DNA from: Reichenbachiella sp. 5M10
GTDB lineage: Bacteria > Bacteroidota > Bacteroidia > Cytophagales > Cyclobacteriaceae
NCBI RefSeq assembly: GCF_002742335.1
Contig: NZ_MDGR01000007.1
Location: 434,001 to 498,000 of the forward strand
Reading direction: 5' to 3'
Length of the DNA: 64,000 nucleotides
Below the pieces are notes generated by a model. That model ran no database searches. It worked only from the letters and a program-made list of their open reading frames with translations, and was not told the DNA's origin. Each line of letters opens with the position of its first letter. The stretch's first letter is position 1. Positions 46,082 to 54,791 of the stretch are shown piece by piece. Both the position numbers and the translations under genes were made by a program.

Positions 46082-46231
46082 TTGCAGATTGTCTTAAGGG
46101 TAATTCTGGATGAAATATTAGCGGTGATTGGCCCATTTGATCGGCAATTTAAGCATTTATTTCAGTTTTGAAAGCACGACAAAGCACCATCCAAAACTTA
46201 GTATGCATGCATCATATCATATAAACACAGA

Positions 46232-46255
46232 AAGTCTGCTCTGTAAAGCAGACTT
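46232..46255 (-). terminator. Hairpin after rpmF, probable weak terminator
   Basis: AAGTCTGCT and AGCAGACTT form a perfect 9-bp stem with a 6-nt loop between rpmF and fabH. On the minus strand only a T-rich, not continuous, tail (TCTGTGTTT) follows, so termination may be partial. Confidence 0.6.
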
Positions 46256-46284
46256 CTAATATTTTACCAAAAAGTATCAATAGC

Positions 46285-46476
46285 TTATGCTACTACTTCT
46301 TTTTCGATAACTACTTTGCCCTTGTAGTATAGGTTTCCTTCGTGCCAATATGCTCTGTGAGGTAAATGTGCCTCTCCAGTAGTCGCACAAACTACATAGT
46401 TTTTCGCCTCAGACTTGTAGTGTGTTCTTCTTTTGTCTCTTCTTGTTTTCGAGATTTTGCGTTTTGGATGCGCCAT
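46285..46476 (-). CDS. rpmF: Ribosomal protein L32
   Basis: A 63-residue large-subunit protein. [21 protein letters not shown] is the typical N-terminus, with the zinc-finger-derived segment [15 protein letters not shown], in which only the first Cys of the usual ribbon remains. It follows the DUF177 gene by 12 nt, the standard pairing. The plsX gene often found next is absent. Confidence 0.97.
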   Translation of the reverse strand: MAHPKRKISKTRRDKRRTHYKSEAKNYVVCATTGEAHLPHRAYWHEGNLYYKGKVVIEKEVVA

Positions 46477-46488
46477 TTTCTTATAATT

Positions 46489-47040
46489 TTAATTTTCCTT
46501 ATTCTTAATTTTTTTCAATAGAGCCCATCTAGGATCTATTTCTTCTTCGTTTGAGTCTTGCTCGTCCGTTTCCTCTTCGTCTTCTTCCGAGGTGTAAACC
46601 AACTGTAGCTCGTACTCATCATCTTCCTCCTCCTCAAATCTAGGGTGAAGCTTTTTCATTGGGACAGCCAATGTCAGGTAGTCAAAAATGTTTTTTTCAA
46701 CATTGATGCTTTGCTGGCCATTTGGAATCGTCCAAATCTCGTCTTGACTATCGTCAAACTCTTCACCATACTTGAGGATCAATTGCTCCTCTATGTCTAT
46801 AGGGTGGTCAAAAGTGTCCATACTACGGTCACATACCAACTCCACAGTTCCTGTAATATGGAAATTGACCTCAATCAATCGCTCCTTTTTTATCAGTACT
46901 ATATCGCAGTGTCCATGACCGGACTCAATCAAACTACCTTCGGACTTTTTGAAAAGCTCCTCATTAAACTCAAAATCAAAATCATGCGATCCCAATTTGA
47001 GACCGAAAATATCAATTCTGAAATGTTTACTCGCTTTCAT
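46489..47040 (-). CDS. YceD/DUF177-family protein
   Basis: A 183-residue cytoplasmic protein of the YceD family, which in many bacteria precedes rpmF and is linked to 23S rRNA processing or stability. GSLIESGHGHCDIVLIKKERLIEVNFHITGTVELVCDRSMDTF is the family core, with the conserved CDR. The C-terminus is strongly acidic (EEEDDEYE ... EEDEEETDEQDSNEEEID). Confidence 0.92.
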   Translation of the reverse strand: MKASKHFRIDIFGLKLGSHDFDFEFNEELFKKSEGSLIESGHGHCDIVLIKKERLIEVNFHITGTVELVCDRSMDTFDHPIDIEEQLILKYGEEFDDSQDEIWTIPNGQQSINVEKNIFDYLTLAVPMKKLHPRFEEEEDDEYELQLVYTSEEDEEETDEQDSNEEEIDPRWALLKKIKNKEN

Positions 47041-47158
47041 TCTTGATTTGTCAGAAAATAAGTGCGCAAATTTAGAGATATAAATTTAATAATTAAAAAC
47101 TATTCGGGAATTTTGGGAAGGAATTGCCTGTTCTTATTCGAACTTATAAATATTGAAA

Positions 47159-47782
47159 ATGAGAGAGTTGCTGCAAAACAAGTTTGGAAGTGTGTTTCAA
47201 AAGGAATTAATCGATGAGATAGCGGCTCGGTCTATCCTGAGAACTCTCGAGATAGGTGAGACATTGATCGATTATGGCAAGTATATCAAATCCATTCCTC
47301 TAGTGCTAGAGGGTAGTGTCAAAATCATCCGGGAGGATGACAAAGGCAATGAGCTGTTTCTATACTATATATCGGGTGGAGATACATGTGCCCTTTCTTT
47401 GACTTGTTGTATGAATCAAAAGAAGAGTGAGATCAAGGCCATTGTGGAAACAGGAGGGGCCATTGCTATGTTGCCCTTGCAGTACATGGATGAGTGGATG
47501 AAGTATGCGAGCTGGAGACAGTATGTGTTTCGATCGTATCATGAGCGCTTCGAAGAGATGTTGTCTGCTTTGGATTCGGTGGCTTTTCTGAATCTTGACG
47601 AGAGATTGCTCAATTATTTACTAGACATCAAAGAAAATACGGGGACTTTTGAAATCTTTCGTACGCATCAGGAAATCGCCAACGACCTGGGTACGTCACG
47701 TGTAGTGGTTTCGAGATTGCTCAAACGTCTCGTACAGGAAGACCGCATTGAGCTTCATCGCAATCGCATCGAGATCCTCTAG
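47159..47782 (+). CDS. Crp/Fnr-family transcriptional regulator
   Basis: A 207-residue regulator with an N-terminal cyclic-nucleotide-binding-like domain (SIPLVLEGSVKIIREDDKGNELFLYYISGGDTCALSLTCCM) and a C-terminal helix-turn-helix (RTHQEIANDLGTSRVVVSRLLKRL). The CALSLTCCM region has several Cys but not the four-Cys FNR cluster pattern. ATG 47159 is used instead of TTG 47153. A palindromic site lies directly downstream in front of the SulP gene, the probable target. Confidence 0.92.
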   Translation: MRELLQNKFGSVFQKELIDEIAARSILRTLEIGETLIDYGKYIKSIPLVLEGSVKIIREDDKGNELFLYYISGGDTCALSLTCCMNQKKSEIKAIVETGGAIAMLPLQYMDEWMKYASWRQYVFRSYHERFEEMLSALDSVAFLNLDERLLNYLLDIKENTGTFEIFRTHQEIANDLGTSRVVVSRLLKRLVQEDRIELHRNRIEIL

Positions 47783-47785
47783 GTT

Positions 47786-47830
47786 TGTAACATTGGTTAC
47801 ATCGAGAGGACGGAATCTCGCGTAGTTTTG
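47786..47830 (+). promoter_or_regulatory. Crp/Fnr-type operator and -7 element of the SulP gene
   Basis: TGTAAC (47786-47791) and GTTACA (47796-47801) form a perfect inverted repeat with a 4-bp spacer. TAGTTTTG at 47823-47830 matches the TAnnTTTG -7 consensus exactly. If transcription starts near 47835, the operator centre falls near -41.5, the class II activator position. Confidence 0.75.
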
Positions 47831-47852
47831 TGGTGAGTGATTACATTAGCCT

Positions 47853-49550
47853 ATGATAGATCGTTTGCTGCCTATTTTACACACGCTGAAGCACTACAGC
47901 AGAGCACAATTAAAAGGGGATGTGATGGCGGGTATGACCGTTGGGGTGATGATCGTGCCTCAAGGCATGGCCTACGCAATGATTGCAGGGTTGCCACCTG
48001 TTTACGGATTGTATGCATCTATATTTCCTCCTTTGATATATGCCTTGTTTGGGAGCTCGAGACAGCTATCGATAGGGCCTGTAGCGATGGATTCATTGCT
48101 GATAGCGACAGGAGTATCGTCCATGGCAGTGGTGGGGAGTGGAGAGTATATCGCGTTGGTGATATTGTTGGCATTCATGATTGGGGTGATGCAGTTGATG
48201 ATGGGTGTTTTTCGCTTGGGTTTTTTGACCAACTTTCTTTCCCGTCCTGTGATTATGGGGTTTACTCACGCTGCGGTATTGATCATTACGGTGAGTCACT
48301 TGTCTTATTTTACAGGAGTGCAATTGTCCACGCACGCACATCTGCATGGAACCTTGATCGAATGGGTGACGCGTTGGGATGAAGTGGATGTGTGGACTCT
48401 TCTACTAGGCTTGGGTAGTTTTATAGTAATTTTTGCTTTTAAGAAATGGAGCCCTCGAGTGCCTAGTGGGTTGGTGGTGTTGGTAGGGGGAGCTACTCTG
48501 GTTTATTTGCTGGGATTGGATCAGGTAGGAGTAGAGACGGTGGGGACCGTGCCTGCAGGGCTCCCAGATATTGCAATGCCTTCGTGGACAATCAACGAGA
48601 TTCGTTCTTTGCTACCTATCGCTTTTTCGCTGGCATTGATTGGGTTTATCGAGGCATATTCGATTGGCAAGACCTTACAATTCAAACATAACAATAGCTA
48701 TGAAGTCAAAGCCAACAAGGAGCTTGTGGCATTAGGTTTAGGCAATGTCGTGGGGTCATTTTTCAGTAGTTTCTCTACTTCGGGGAGTTTTAGTCGTTCG
48801 GCGGTCAATGACAAGGCGGGCGCACAAACCACCTTGGCTTTGGTGTATAGTGCCGTGATCGTGGTTGTGGTACTGTTGTTTTTGACTCCTTTGTTTTACT
48901 TCCTGCCCAAGGTAGTCCTAGCAGCGATCATCGTGGTGGGTGTACTGGCATTGATTGATATTCCTAGCATTGTTCGATTGTACAGGACAGATAGCTATGA
49001 TTTTATCCTGTTGATGGTCGCTTTTGTAGGGACGATTGTTTTAGGGATTGTCTGGGGAGTGATGCTGGGCGTTGTGCTTTCATTGATGGTACTGGTATAC
49101 AAGACGAACAATCCACATATTGCCGAACTAGGGCAAATCGGGGAAACTACGTTTTTTAGGAATCTCAGTCGTTTTGCCAACGCGATCAATCGACCAGAGA
49201 TTGGAATCGTGCGCTTCGATGCGATCCTTTATTTTGCTAATGTCGCAGCTCTCAAAGAAAAAGTAGCAGCAATCGTCGCAGAGAAACCAGAGATGAAGAC
49301 TTTCGTTTTGGATGCTCAGAGTATCAGTGATATAGATTCGACGGGCTTGGATACATTGCGTGAGATTTTTGTGGATTTGAAGGGGCGAGGCATTGTTTTC
49401 AAGGTGACGTCTGTCATAGGTCCTGTTCGAGACAAGCTGCACGGAGCGGGATTGGTGGAGCAGATTGGTGTGCAGCACTTTCATGATTCCATAGGAGCTG
49501 CATTGGGAGTTTTGGATGTTGAGGATATTCCTTTTCAGACCAATCGATAA
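47853..49550 (+). CDS. SulP-family anion transporter with STAS domain
   Basis: A 565-residue inner-membrane permease with the SulP core ([47 protein letters not shown] is cut here to its hallmark part [18 protein letters not shown]), about 12 predicted helices, and a C-terminal cytoplasmic STAS domain (about residues 440-560; [19 protein letters not shown]). The family transports sulfate, bicarbonate or other anions; which one cannot be told here. The Crp/Fnr regulator directly upstream and the intervening operator suggest control in response to redox or sulfur status. Confidence 0.94.
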   Translation: [565 protein letters not shown]

Positions 49551-49601
49551 TTTTTTGGCATAGTATTGGGTATGGTGTCTTTGTAATTAAAAAGAGATAC
49601 C

Positions 49602-50120
49602 ATGAAAAGTTTATTCCTGATCCTTGCTTGTCTATTCCTCACTGTAGCTGCGGTGTTTGGTCAAAGCGCCAAGAAAGTTGCCAAACGAGAAGCTCGTGCT
49701 AAAGAGTATGCTGCGACCAAGGCACTCATTGAGTCAGGTACGTTTTCGTACGTAGCGGATTGGGCCACTACCCAAAAAGGAGCTCGAATCAACTTGGCGA
49801 CAAATGGAAACAGTCTCATCGTCACGCCAGGGGAGTCAGCAGCAAGTATGCCGTACTTTGGAGCGGTACAAGTACCCAACATGAGCGGAGAGGGTGGGAT
49901 CAATTTTGACGATCAAGTCAAAAATTACAAAGTAGACTATAAGGAAAAGAAAATGAAGATTATCGTCAGTTTTGATGTGAGATCCTCGAATGGAAACGAA
50001 AATTTCCATTGTGTATTCAACATCTCGTCGAGAGACAATGCCTCGTTGGGAATCACGAGTGGTGCTCGAAACAGCATTACATACGAAGGTAAAATTGCAG
50101 AGTGGAAAGAAAAGAATTAG
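49602..50120 (+). CDS. DUF4251-family secreted protein
   Basis: A 172-residue protein with a signal peptide (LILACLFLTVAAVFGQS). The mature part resembles the DUF4251 family common in Bacteroidota: YVADWATTQKGARINL, MPYFGAVQVPNMSGEGGINF, VSFDVRSSNGNENFHCVF. Probably periplasmic or lipid-free outer envelope; function unknown. It ends at a terminator shared with the convergent symporter gene. Confidence 0.83.
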   Translation: MKSLFLILACLFLTVAAVFGQSAKKVAKREARAKEYAATKALIESGTFSYVADWATTQKGARINLATNGNSLIVTPGESAASMPYFGAVQVPNMSGEGGINFDDQVKNYKVDYKEKKMKIIVSFDVRSSNGNENFHCVFNISSRDNASLGITSGARNSITYEGKIAEWKEKN

Positions 50121-50143
50121 GTTTTTTGGAAATGGTTATAATG

Positions 50144-50174
50144 AAAGAGGCTACCCATCGGTAGCCTCTTTTTT
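50144..50174. terminator. Bidirectional terminator between DUF4251 and symporter genes
   Basis: AAAGAGGCTACC (50144-50155) pairs with GGTAGCCTCTTT (50160-50171) over a CATC loop, with T on the plus side and A before the stem. Because both flanks are suitable it can serve both convergent genes. Confidence 0.88.
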
Positions 50175-50178
50175 GTCT

Positions 50179-51855
50179 TTACTCAGGTGTTTTTTCGTCT
50201 GGGTATTCTTTTTTGAACCCATCCCAAAAGTCGTTGACCGTTTGTTTCATGTCCTTGTGGAGATAGATCAACCCAAATAAATTGGGTAGAGTCATTACCG
50301 CAATCGCTATCCCTGCCAGAGACCAGATGATGGTCGTATCAGTGAAAGATGCCAAGAAGAAGCCAATCACATAGACAATGCGGTAGTAAACCACCGACCC
50401 ACTACCAAAGAGAAAGGTCATGGCACGGTCACCGTAGTACGACCAAGAGATCGCAGTACTGAAGGCGAATAGAAGAATACCTATCGAGACGATGTATGCC
50501 CCATAACTCCCAAAGAAGCCACGCCCAAAAGCCATAGCTGTCAACGGGGCACTGTGCACGAGAGATTTGCCTCGTAGGCTAATTTCTGGATCCGATGGAT
50601 TGCCTCCAGTGATAGGGGTAGTCCCGGTAAAGAGCTGTCCGTTTTTAAGTACTTCTACTTCTTCGGCTAGGGATCTGGCATGTAGGATTGTGACTGGAGT
50701 GATGAGTTGTCCTTCTTTGACAATGAGTTCTCCTTCGTAGAGAGGCAGTGGTGATTCGCCGGAGATATGTCCATAGAGCATCGCTTTGCCTTCATCGGTT
50801 TGATCAGTAATGTCGACATGCGTCAAAATACTCAAGTCTGAAGTCTGAAAATCATTGGAGTGCTTTTCGTTCCAGACACCTGAGGAGAGCAATACGAGCC
50901 CTGTGATCGTACAGATCACTATCGTATCGATGAATGGTTCTAAGATGGCAACCATGCCTTCGGATACAGGTTCGTGTCCTTTGGCTGAGGCATGAGCGAT
51001 AGGAGCACTGCCTTGGCCTGCTTCGTTAGAGAATAAGCCTCGTCCTACTCCCTTGGTAAAGGCGAAGGAAATCGATGCGCCAAGAAACCCACCAGTTGCG
51101 GATGATCCAGTGAAGAGATCCGAAAAGATAGAGCTTAGTGAGGGGATGATTTGGTCGTAGTTGTAAAAGATGACAGCAAATGCTCCGATGAAATAGATCA
51201 GAGCCATGGAGGGGACCAATTTTTCGGTCACCGCGGCGATACGATGGATGCCGCCAATGATAACAAAGCCTAGGAGTACGGCGAGTACCCCTCCTGTGAG
51301 CATGTGGTGGATGCCAAAAGTAGCATTGAGGGTATTGGAGATACTGTTGATTTGCGGTAAGCTTCCCGTCCCAAAGGAAGAAAGGACTGTAGCGACAGCA
51401 AAGGCGCCAGCGAGCCATTTCATGTTCATTTTGTTTTTCATGAAGTACATCGGTCCACCAGCCATGGTGCCATCGGCTGTTTTTTCTCGGTATTTGTGCG
51501 AGAGGGTCACTTCGACGAACTTGGTGCACATGCCTACTGCAGCAGTGACGAGCATCCAAAAGAGCGCAGCGGGACCTCCGATATGAATTGCCAGGGCGAC
51601 TCCAGCGATATTTCCTGTGCCCACGGTGCCTGAGAGGGCAGTAGCCAGTGCTTGAAAGTGAGAAGTGTCTCCTTCGTCATCACTTTTGTCAAACTTGCCT
51701 TTGACTACTCGGATGGCAAACCCGAAGTATCGGATTTGAGGAAATTTTAGATAGATAGTGAAAAATAACCCTGTACCGATGAGTACATACGGAAACCAAA
51801 AGGAGCTACCGATATAGCTGTCGATGAGCAGGAGTATATCATTTAATTGTTGCAT
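50179..51855 (-). CDS. AGCS-family sodium/alanine (glycine) symporter with a long extra loop
   Basis: A 558-residue amino-acid:sodium symporter, about 100 residues longer than the usual family length. The conserved family segments are [36 protein letters not shown] and [20 protein letters not shown]. The extra part lies near residues 328-433 between two transmembrane segments and looks soluble (for example [20 protein letters not shown]). It may be a regulatory or sensing loop. Substrate is probably alanine or glycine. Confidence 0.9.
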   Translation of the reverse strand: MQQLNDILLLIDSYIGSSFWFPYVLIGTGLFFTIYLKFPQIRYFGFAIRVVKGKFDKSDDEGDTSHFQALATALSGTVGTGNIAGVALAIHIGGPAALFWMLVTAAVGMCTKFVEVTLSHKYREKTADGTMAGGPMYFMKNKMNMKWLAGAFAVATVLSSFGTGSLPQINSISNTLNATFGIHHMLTGGVLAVLLGFVIIGGIHRIAAVTEKLVPSMALIYFIGAFAVIFYNYDQIIPSLSSIFSDLFTGSSATGGFLGASISFAFTKGVGRGLFSNEAGQGSAPIAHASAKGHEPVSEGMVAILEPFIDTIVICTITGLVLLSSGVWNEKHSNDFQTSDLSILTHVDITDQTDEGKAMLYGHISGESPLPLYEGELIVKEGQLITPVTILHARSLAEEVEVLKNGQLFTGTTPITGGNPSDPEISLRGKSLVHSAPLTAMAFGRGFFGSYGAYIVSIGILLFAFSTAISWSYYGDRAMTFLFGSGSVVYYRIVYVIGFFLASFTDTTIIWSLAGIAIAVMTLPNLFGLIYLHKDMKQTVNDFWDGFKKEYPDEKTPE

Positions 51856-52150
51856 ATGGATTGTTGTTCATGTAATCTCGAAACAACAAATCTATAAAAA
51901 CAGGAGGCTTAGAAGAGGGATGGAAGCTATTTATCTTTGGGATACCGTCAAAAAACAGTTTTCGCAAGAAGGAACTAGAGACCCTTCGGAGACAGTTTTA
52001 GGATTTGTTTCCTTGTGGTAGGGGCGAGTTTTTTTGATCCATGGAGAGCTTTTGTTGATTTTGATAGGACTGAGACGTCGGCAAGAGGGAGAGCGGAATT
52101 ATATTGCAGGAGTAGAAAGAGGTAGATGATTCAACTAAAATAGAGACAAA
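51856..52150. other. Intergenic stretch between symporter and DinB genes
   Basis: Nearly 300 bases without a convincing gene. A 65-residue open frame spans 51824-52021 but overlaps the symporter start, has no family features, and is not called. I see no clear promoter, hairpin or repeat. Confidence 0.5.
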
Positions 52151-52705
52151 ATGAAACGATCAGAACTGCTACAAGCACTTACAGCCGATACGTTGCAGAT
52201 TATAGAGGAGGTCAAGGTTTTTGAAGCTTATGAGGAAGAGGTGCTGACCCGGCGGTCCAACCCCAACAAATGGAGTGTGGTCGAATGTCTCGAACACCTC
52301 AATATTGCGGATGCACATTATTTGCTGCTTTTTGATCAAAAGCTCCCAAATGGGCTGGTGAGTGAAGAAGTGGAGTACAAATCTTCGTGGGTGGGCAGCT
52401 ACTTTGTGAAATCTATGAAGCCCCGAACTGATGGGACGATCCCGTCACCGATGCGTACTTTACGCAAGTTTGACCCTGAAGTGGTTGTACATCAGGATAC
52501 TTTGTCCAAATTTTTGGAGGATCAGCACGAGTTGCTTCGCTACTTAGAGATGTGCCATAGTTTGGATTTGAAACGCATCAAGATTCCATCTGCGATTGGT
52601 CGTATAGTGACTTTTCGATTGGGAGATGCTCTGCGGTTTTTGGTGGCACACAATCAGCGCCACGTGATACAAGCGAAAAACGTCCTGCGTGAGCTAGGGG
52701 TCTAG
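52151..52705 (+). CDS. DinB-like superfamily protein
   Basis: A 184-residue four-helix-bundle protein of the DinB/YfiT-like group, usually metal-binding and possibly thiol transferase related. The three His ligand positions appear in VVECLEHLNIADAHYL and AHNQRHVIQAKNVLREL. Its stop overlaps the 3' end of the convergent methyltransferase gene by 4 nt. Function not known. Confidence 0.87.
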   Translation: MKRSELLQALTADTLQIIEEVKVFEAYEEEVLTRRSNPNKWSVVECLEHLNIADAHYLLLFDQKLPNGLVSEEVEYKSSWVGSYFVKSMKPRTDGTIPSPMRTLRKFDPEVVVHQDTLSKFLEDQHELLRYLEMCHSLDLKRIKIPSAIGRIVTFRLGDALRFLVAHNQRHVIQAKNVLRELGV

Positions 52706-53862
52706 TTCGCTTCCTCGATCAATTTCTCCAGTTGCTGGTAGTCTAGCCCGAACTCTGATTTGAGTTCTGCGATCTTCTGCGTCGCACTATCGTGATTTTT
52801 TTTGCTATGGTGATTGACTCCTACGAGCATGACGTTTTTGCGGGTGTGTTCGTTGGATACGAATTCAAATATCTTCGACTCATACCCTTCTCGCTCTAGG
52901 AGCAGGGCACGGATCGTGTCGGTGACCATTTCGTACTGTCTTTCTTTGAATATACCGTACTTGAGTAGCGGATTGGCTGTGGGTTTGCCTTTGAGTTGCT
53001 GACGTACTTGCTTGTGACAGCAGGGAGCAGAGACGATGAGACCTGCTTTTGAGGCTATTCCTTTGGCGAGAGCATCGTCAGTGGCCGTGTCACAGGCATG
53101 GAGGGCGATGAGGATATCTATGTCGTTGTTTTCATAGTCTTGGATAGGCTGGTTGACGAATTGGAGTTGTTGGTACCCGAGTTGTTGGGCAGTTGCGTTG
53201 CAGAAGTCTACTAGGTCTTTGCGGAGCTCGATGCCTGTGACAGAGACTTGGTAGCCCTTTTGTGTCATGTATTCGTAGAGAGCGAAGGTCAGGTAGCCTT
53301 TGCCTGAGCCCATGTCCACAATTTTTGGGGATTGAGGGAGTGTGGAAGATTGGATCAGTCCCTCCATGATCTCAAGAAATTTGTTGATCTGTCGGTATTT
53401 GTCGGCCATTTTGGGGATGATCTGGCCTTGGTTATCCGAGATGCCGAGTAGCTGTAGGTATTTGGCGCCAGCTTCGCTACGTTTCTTTTTGTTGTGGTCG
53501 TGAGCCAGAGAGGTGCTGCTACGGACGGCTTTGCTTTTTTGGATCGTTACCTTTCCTTTTTTGCTAGTCAGCAAAGAGCAATTCTGATCTTGGGTGCAAA
53601 GCGTCGCGTTTTTGAAATGAGTGTCTAATTGGAGGTTGATTTCGGCCAAGGCCTCGTCTGCCGTATAGTTTTTGGTTTCGTCTTTGGAGAGGTAGCGGTA
53701 GGTGAAGGAGTATAAGGTTCCGTCTTTGATGCGTACAGGTTTGACGAAAATGTTTTGGAGGGGAATGGTTTTGATCGGTGGTTTACTCAGTGTCAGTTTG
53801 ACGAATGTCTGATCTTGTATACTGGCATGGACATGATCCGAAAAATCTTGCTTTGTACTCAT
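52702..53862 (-). CDS. SAM-dependent methyltransferase (Methyltransf_32-like)
   Basis: A 386-residue protein with a Rossmann-type methyltransferase domain in the second half: motif I VDMGSGKGYLTFALYEYM, then LIALHACDTATDDALAKGI and the SAPCCHKQVRQQL segment typical of the Methyltransf_32 group. The first 150 residues form a separate domain with no recognised match. Members are often annotated as tRNA or unknown methyltransferases; substrate not assigned. Confidence 0.87.
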   Translation of the reverse strand: MSTKQDFSDHVHASIQDQTFVKLTLSKPPIKTIPLQNIFVKPVRIKDGTLYSFTYRYLSKDETKNYTADEALAEINLQLDTHFKNATLCTQDQNCSLLTSKKGKVTIQKSKAVRSSTSLAHDHNKKKRSEAGAKYLQLLGISDNQGQIIPKMADKYRQINKFLEIMEGLIQSSTLPQSPKIVDMGSGKGYLTFALYEYMTQKGYQVSVTGIELRKDLVDFCNATAQQLGYQQLQFVNQPIQDYENNDIDILIALHACDTATDDALAKGIASKAGLIVSAPCCHKQVRQQLKGKPTANPLLKYGIFKERQYEMVTDTIRALLLEREGYESKIFEFVSNEHTRKNVMLVGVNHHSKKNHDSATQKIAELKSEFGLDYQQLEKLIEEAN

Positions 53863-53878
53863 GGCACAAAGCTAAATA

Positions 53879-54778
53879 TTAAAATCCTTTGGGGCGTGAA
53901 AATTGCAGAATGATGGGGGTGTTGCCCATCAAACCATGTGTGTCTTGAGCGTGTTTGGTGACTGATTTCCCGTTGTTGTCAAGTCCTATCCATATCTCAT
54001 CATCGAGTAGGAGGAGAGCTTCTGCCATGCCGTATTTTTCTGGTCCGTAGAGTTTGCCTTCGTGGTGACTGGCGATGTGTCGGTAGTGTACTTTGTCGAT
54101 TACCTCATGTGTTTTGGGATTGATTTTGGTGATGTAGTTGCCGTTGCGTTCTATGAGATAGAGATAGCCGTTTTCGTATTTGGCATCCGAAAAATCACCA
54201 CTTTCTGTTTCGGGGATATTGAATTTATCGGTGATTTTTCCGCTTTCCATGTCGATCGTGAGGATGAAGCGTGGCTGTCTTTCTTTGATCAAATACATGG
54301 TTTGATTGCCACAGTCGATGGCTAGACCTTCCCATCCGGCATTGCCCCAGGTGTGGGGTCGAAGCTCTGCTGATTCGAAATCAATTGGTAAAATCTGTGG
54401 AGTGATCAGGGGGCCAGATGTAGTGTCGAGACGAAATCTGAGGATCTGACCATTGAGTTCGTCGGCTAGATAGAACAGCTCGTCGCAGTAATCGACCGCT
54501 TCTAGGTCCGTTTGAGCGAAAGCTCGAAAAGCATATTCCTTAGAGAAAGTAAAGTCAGGTCCCTGAGTACGAACCTCGTAGAGATAGGTGTTCCAAGGTT
54601 TGTCTGCAATCACATAAGTGTGCTCTGCTATGCGCACAATGCCACTGAGGTCAAACTGACGAGCATCGTCAGTTTGGAGCTGTACAATGTGTCGCAATTC
54701 TAGTGCAGGATAGCTAGGTTGTGCCCAGCTATCCTCGATATAGATAGTGACAAGAGCAATGAGAAGCAATACTCTCAT
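53879..54778 (-). CDS. Secreted beta-propeller-like protein (SdiA-regulated/phytase-esterase-like)
   Basis: A 299-residue protein from ATG 54778 (MRVLLLIALVTIYIEDSWAQ as signal peptide); the longer reading begins inside murA. Propeller-type blades are seen (SGIVRIAEHTYVIADKPWNTYLYEV, AVDYCDELFYLADELNGQILRF, EGLAIDCGNQTMYLIKERQPRFIL). The order recalls SdiA-regulated or esterase-like-of-phytase proteins. Periplasmic; function unknown. It follows murA by 13 nt and may be co-transcribed. Confidence 0.75.
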   Translation of the reverse strand: MRVLLLIALVTIYIEDSWAQPSYPALELRHIVQLQTDDARQFDLSGIVRIAEHTYVIADKPWNTYLYEVRTQGPDFTFSKEYAFRAFAQTDLEAVDYCDELFYLADELNGQILRFRLDTTSGPLITPQILPIDFESAELRPHTWGNAGWEGLAIDCGNQTMYLIKERQPRFILTIDMESGKITDKFNIPETESGDFSDAKYENGYLYLIERNGNYITKINPKTHEVIDKVHYRHIASHHEGKLYGPEKYGMAEALLLLDDEIWIGLDNNGKSVTKHAQDTHGLMGNTPIILQFSRPKGF

Positions 54779-54791
54779 GGCGTTCAAGTTT

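Noticed and set aside
51824-52021. 65-residue plus-strand frame near the symporter start
   Set aside because: Overlaps the symporter gene and has no signal, motif or promoter support.
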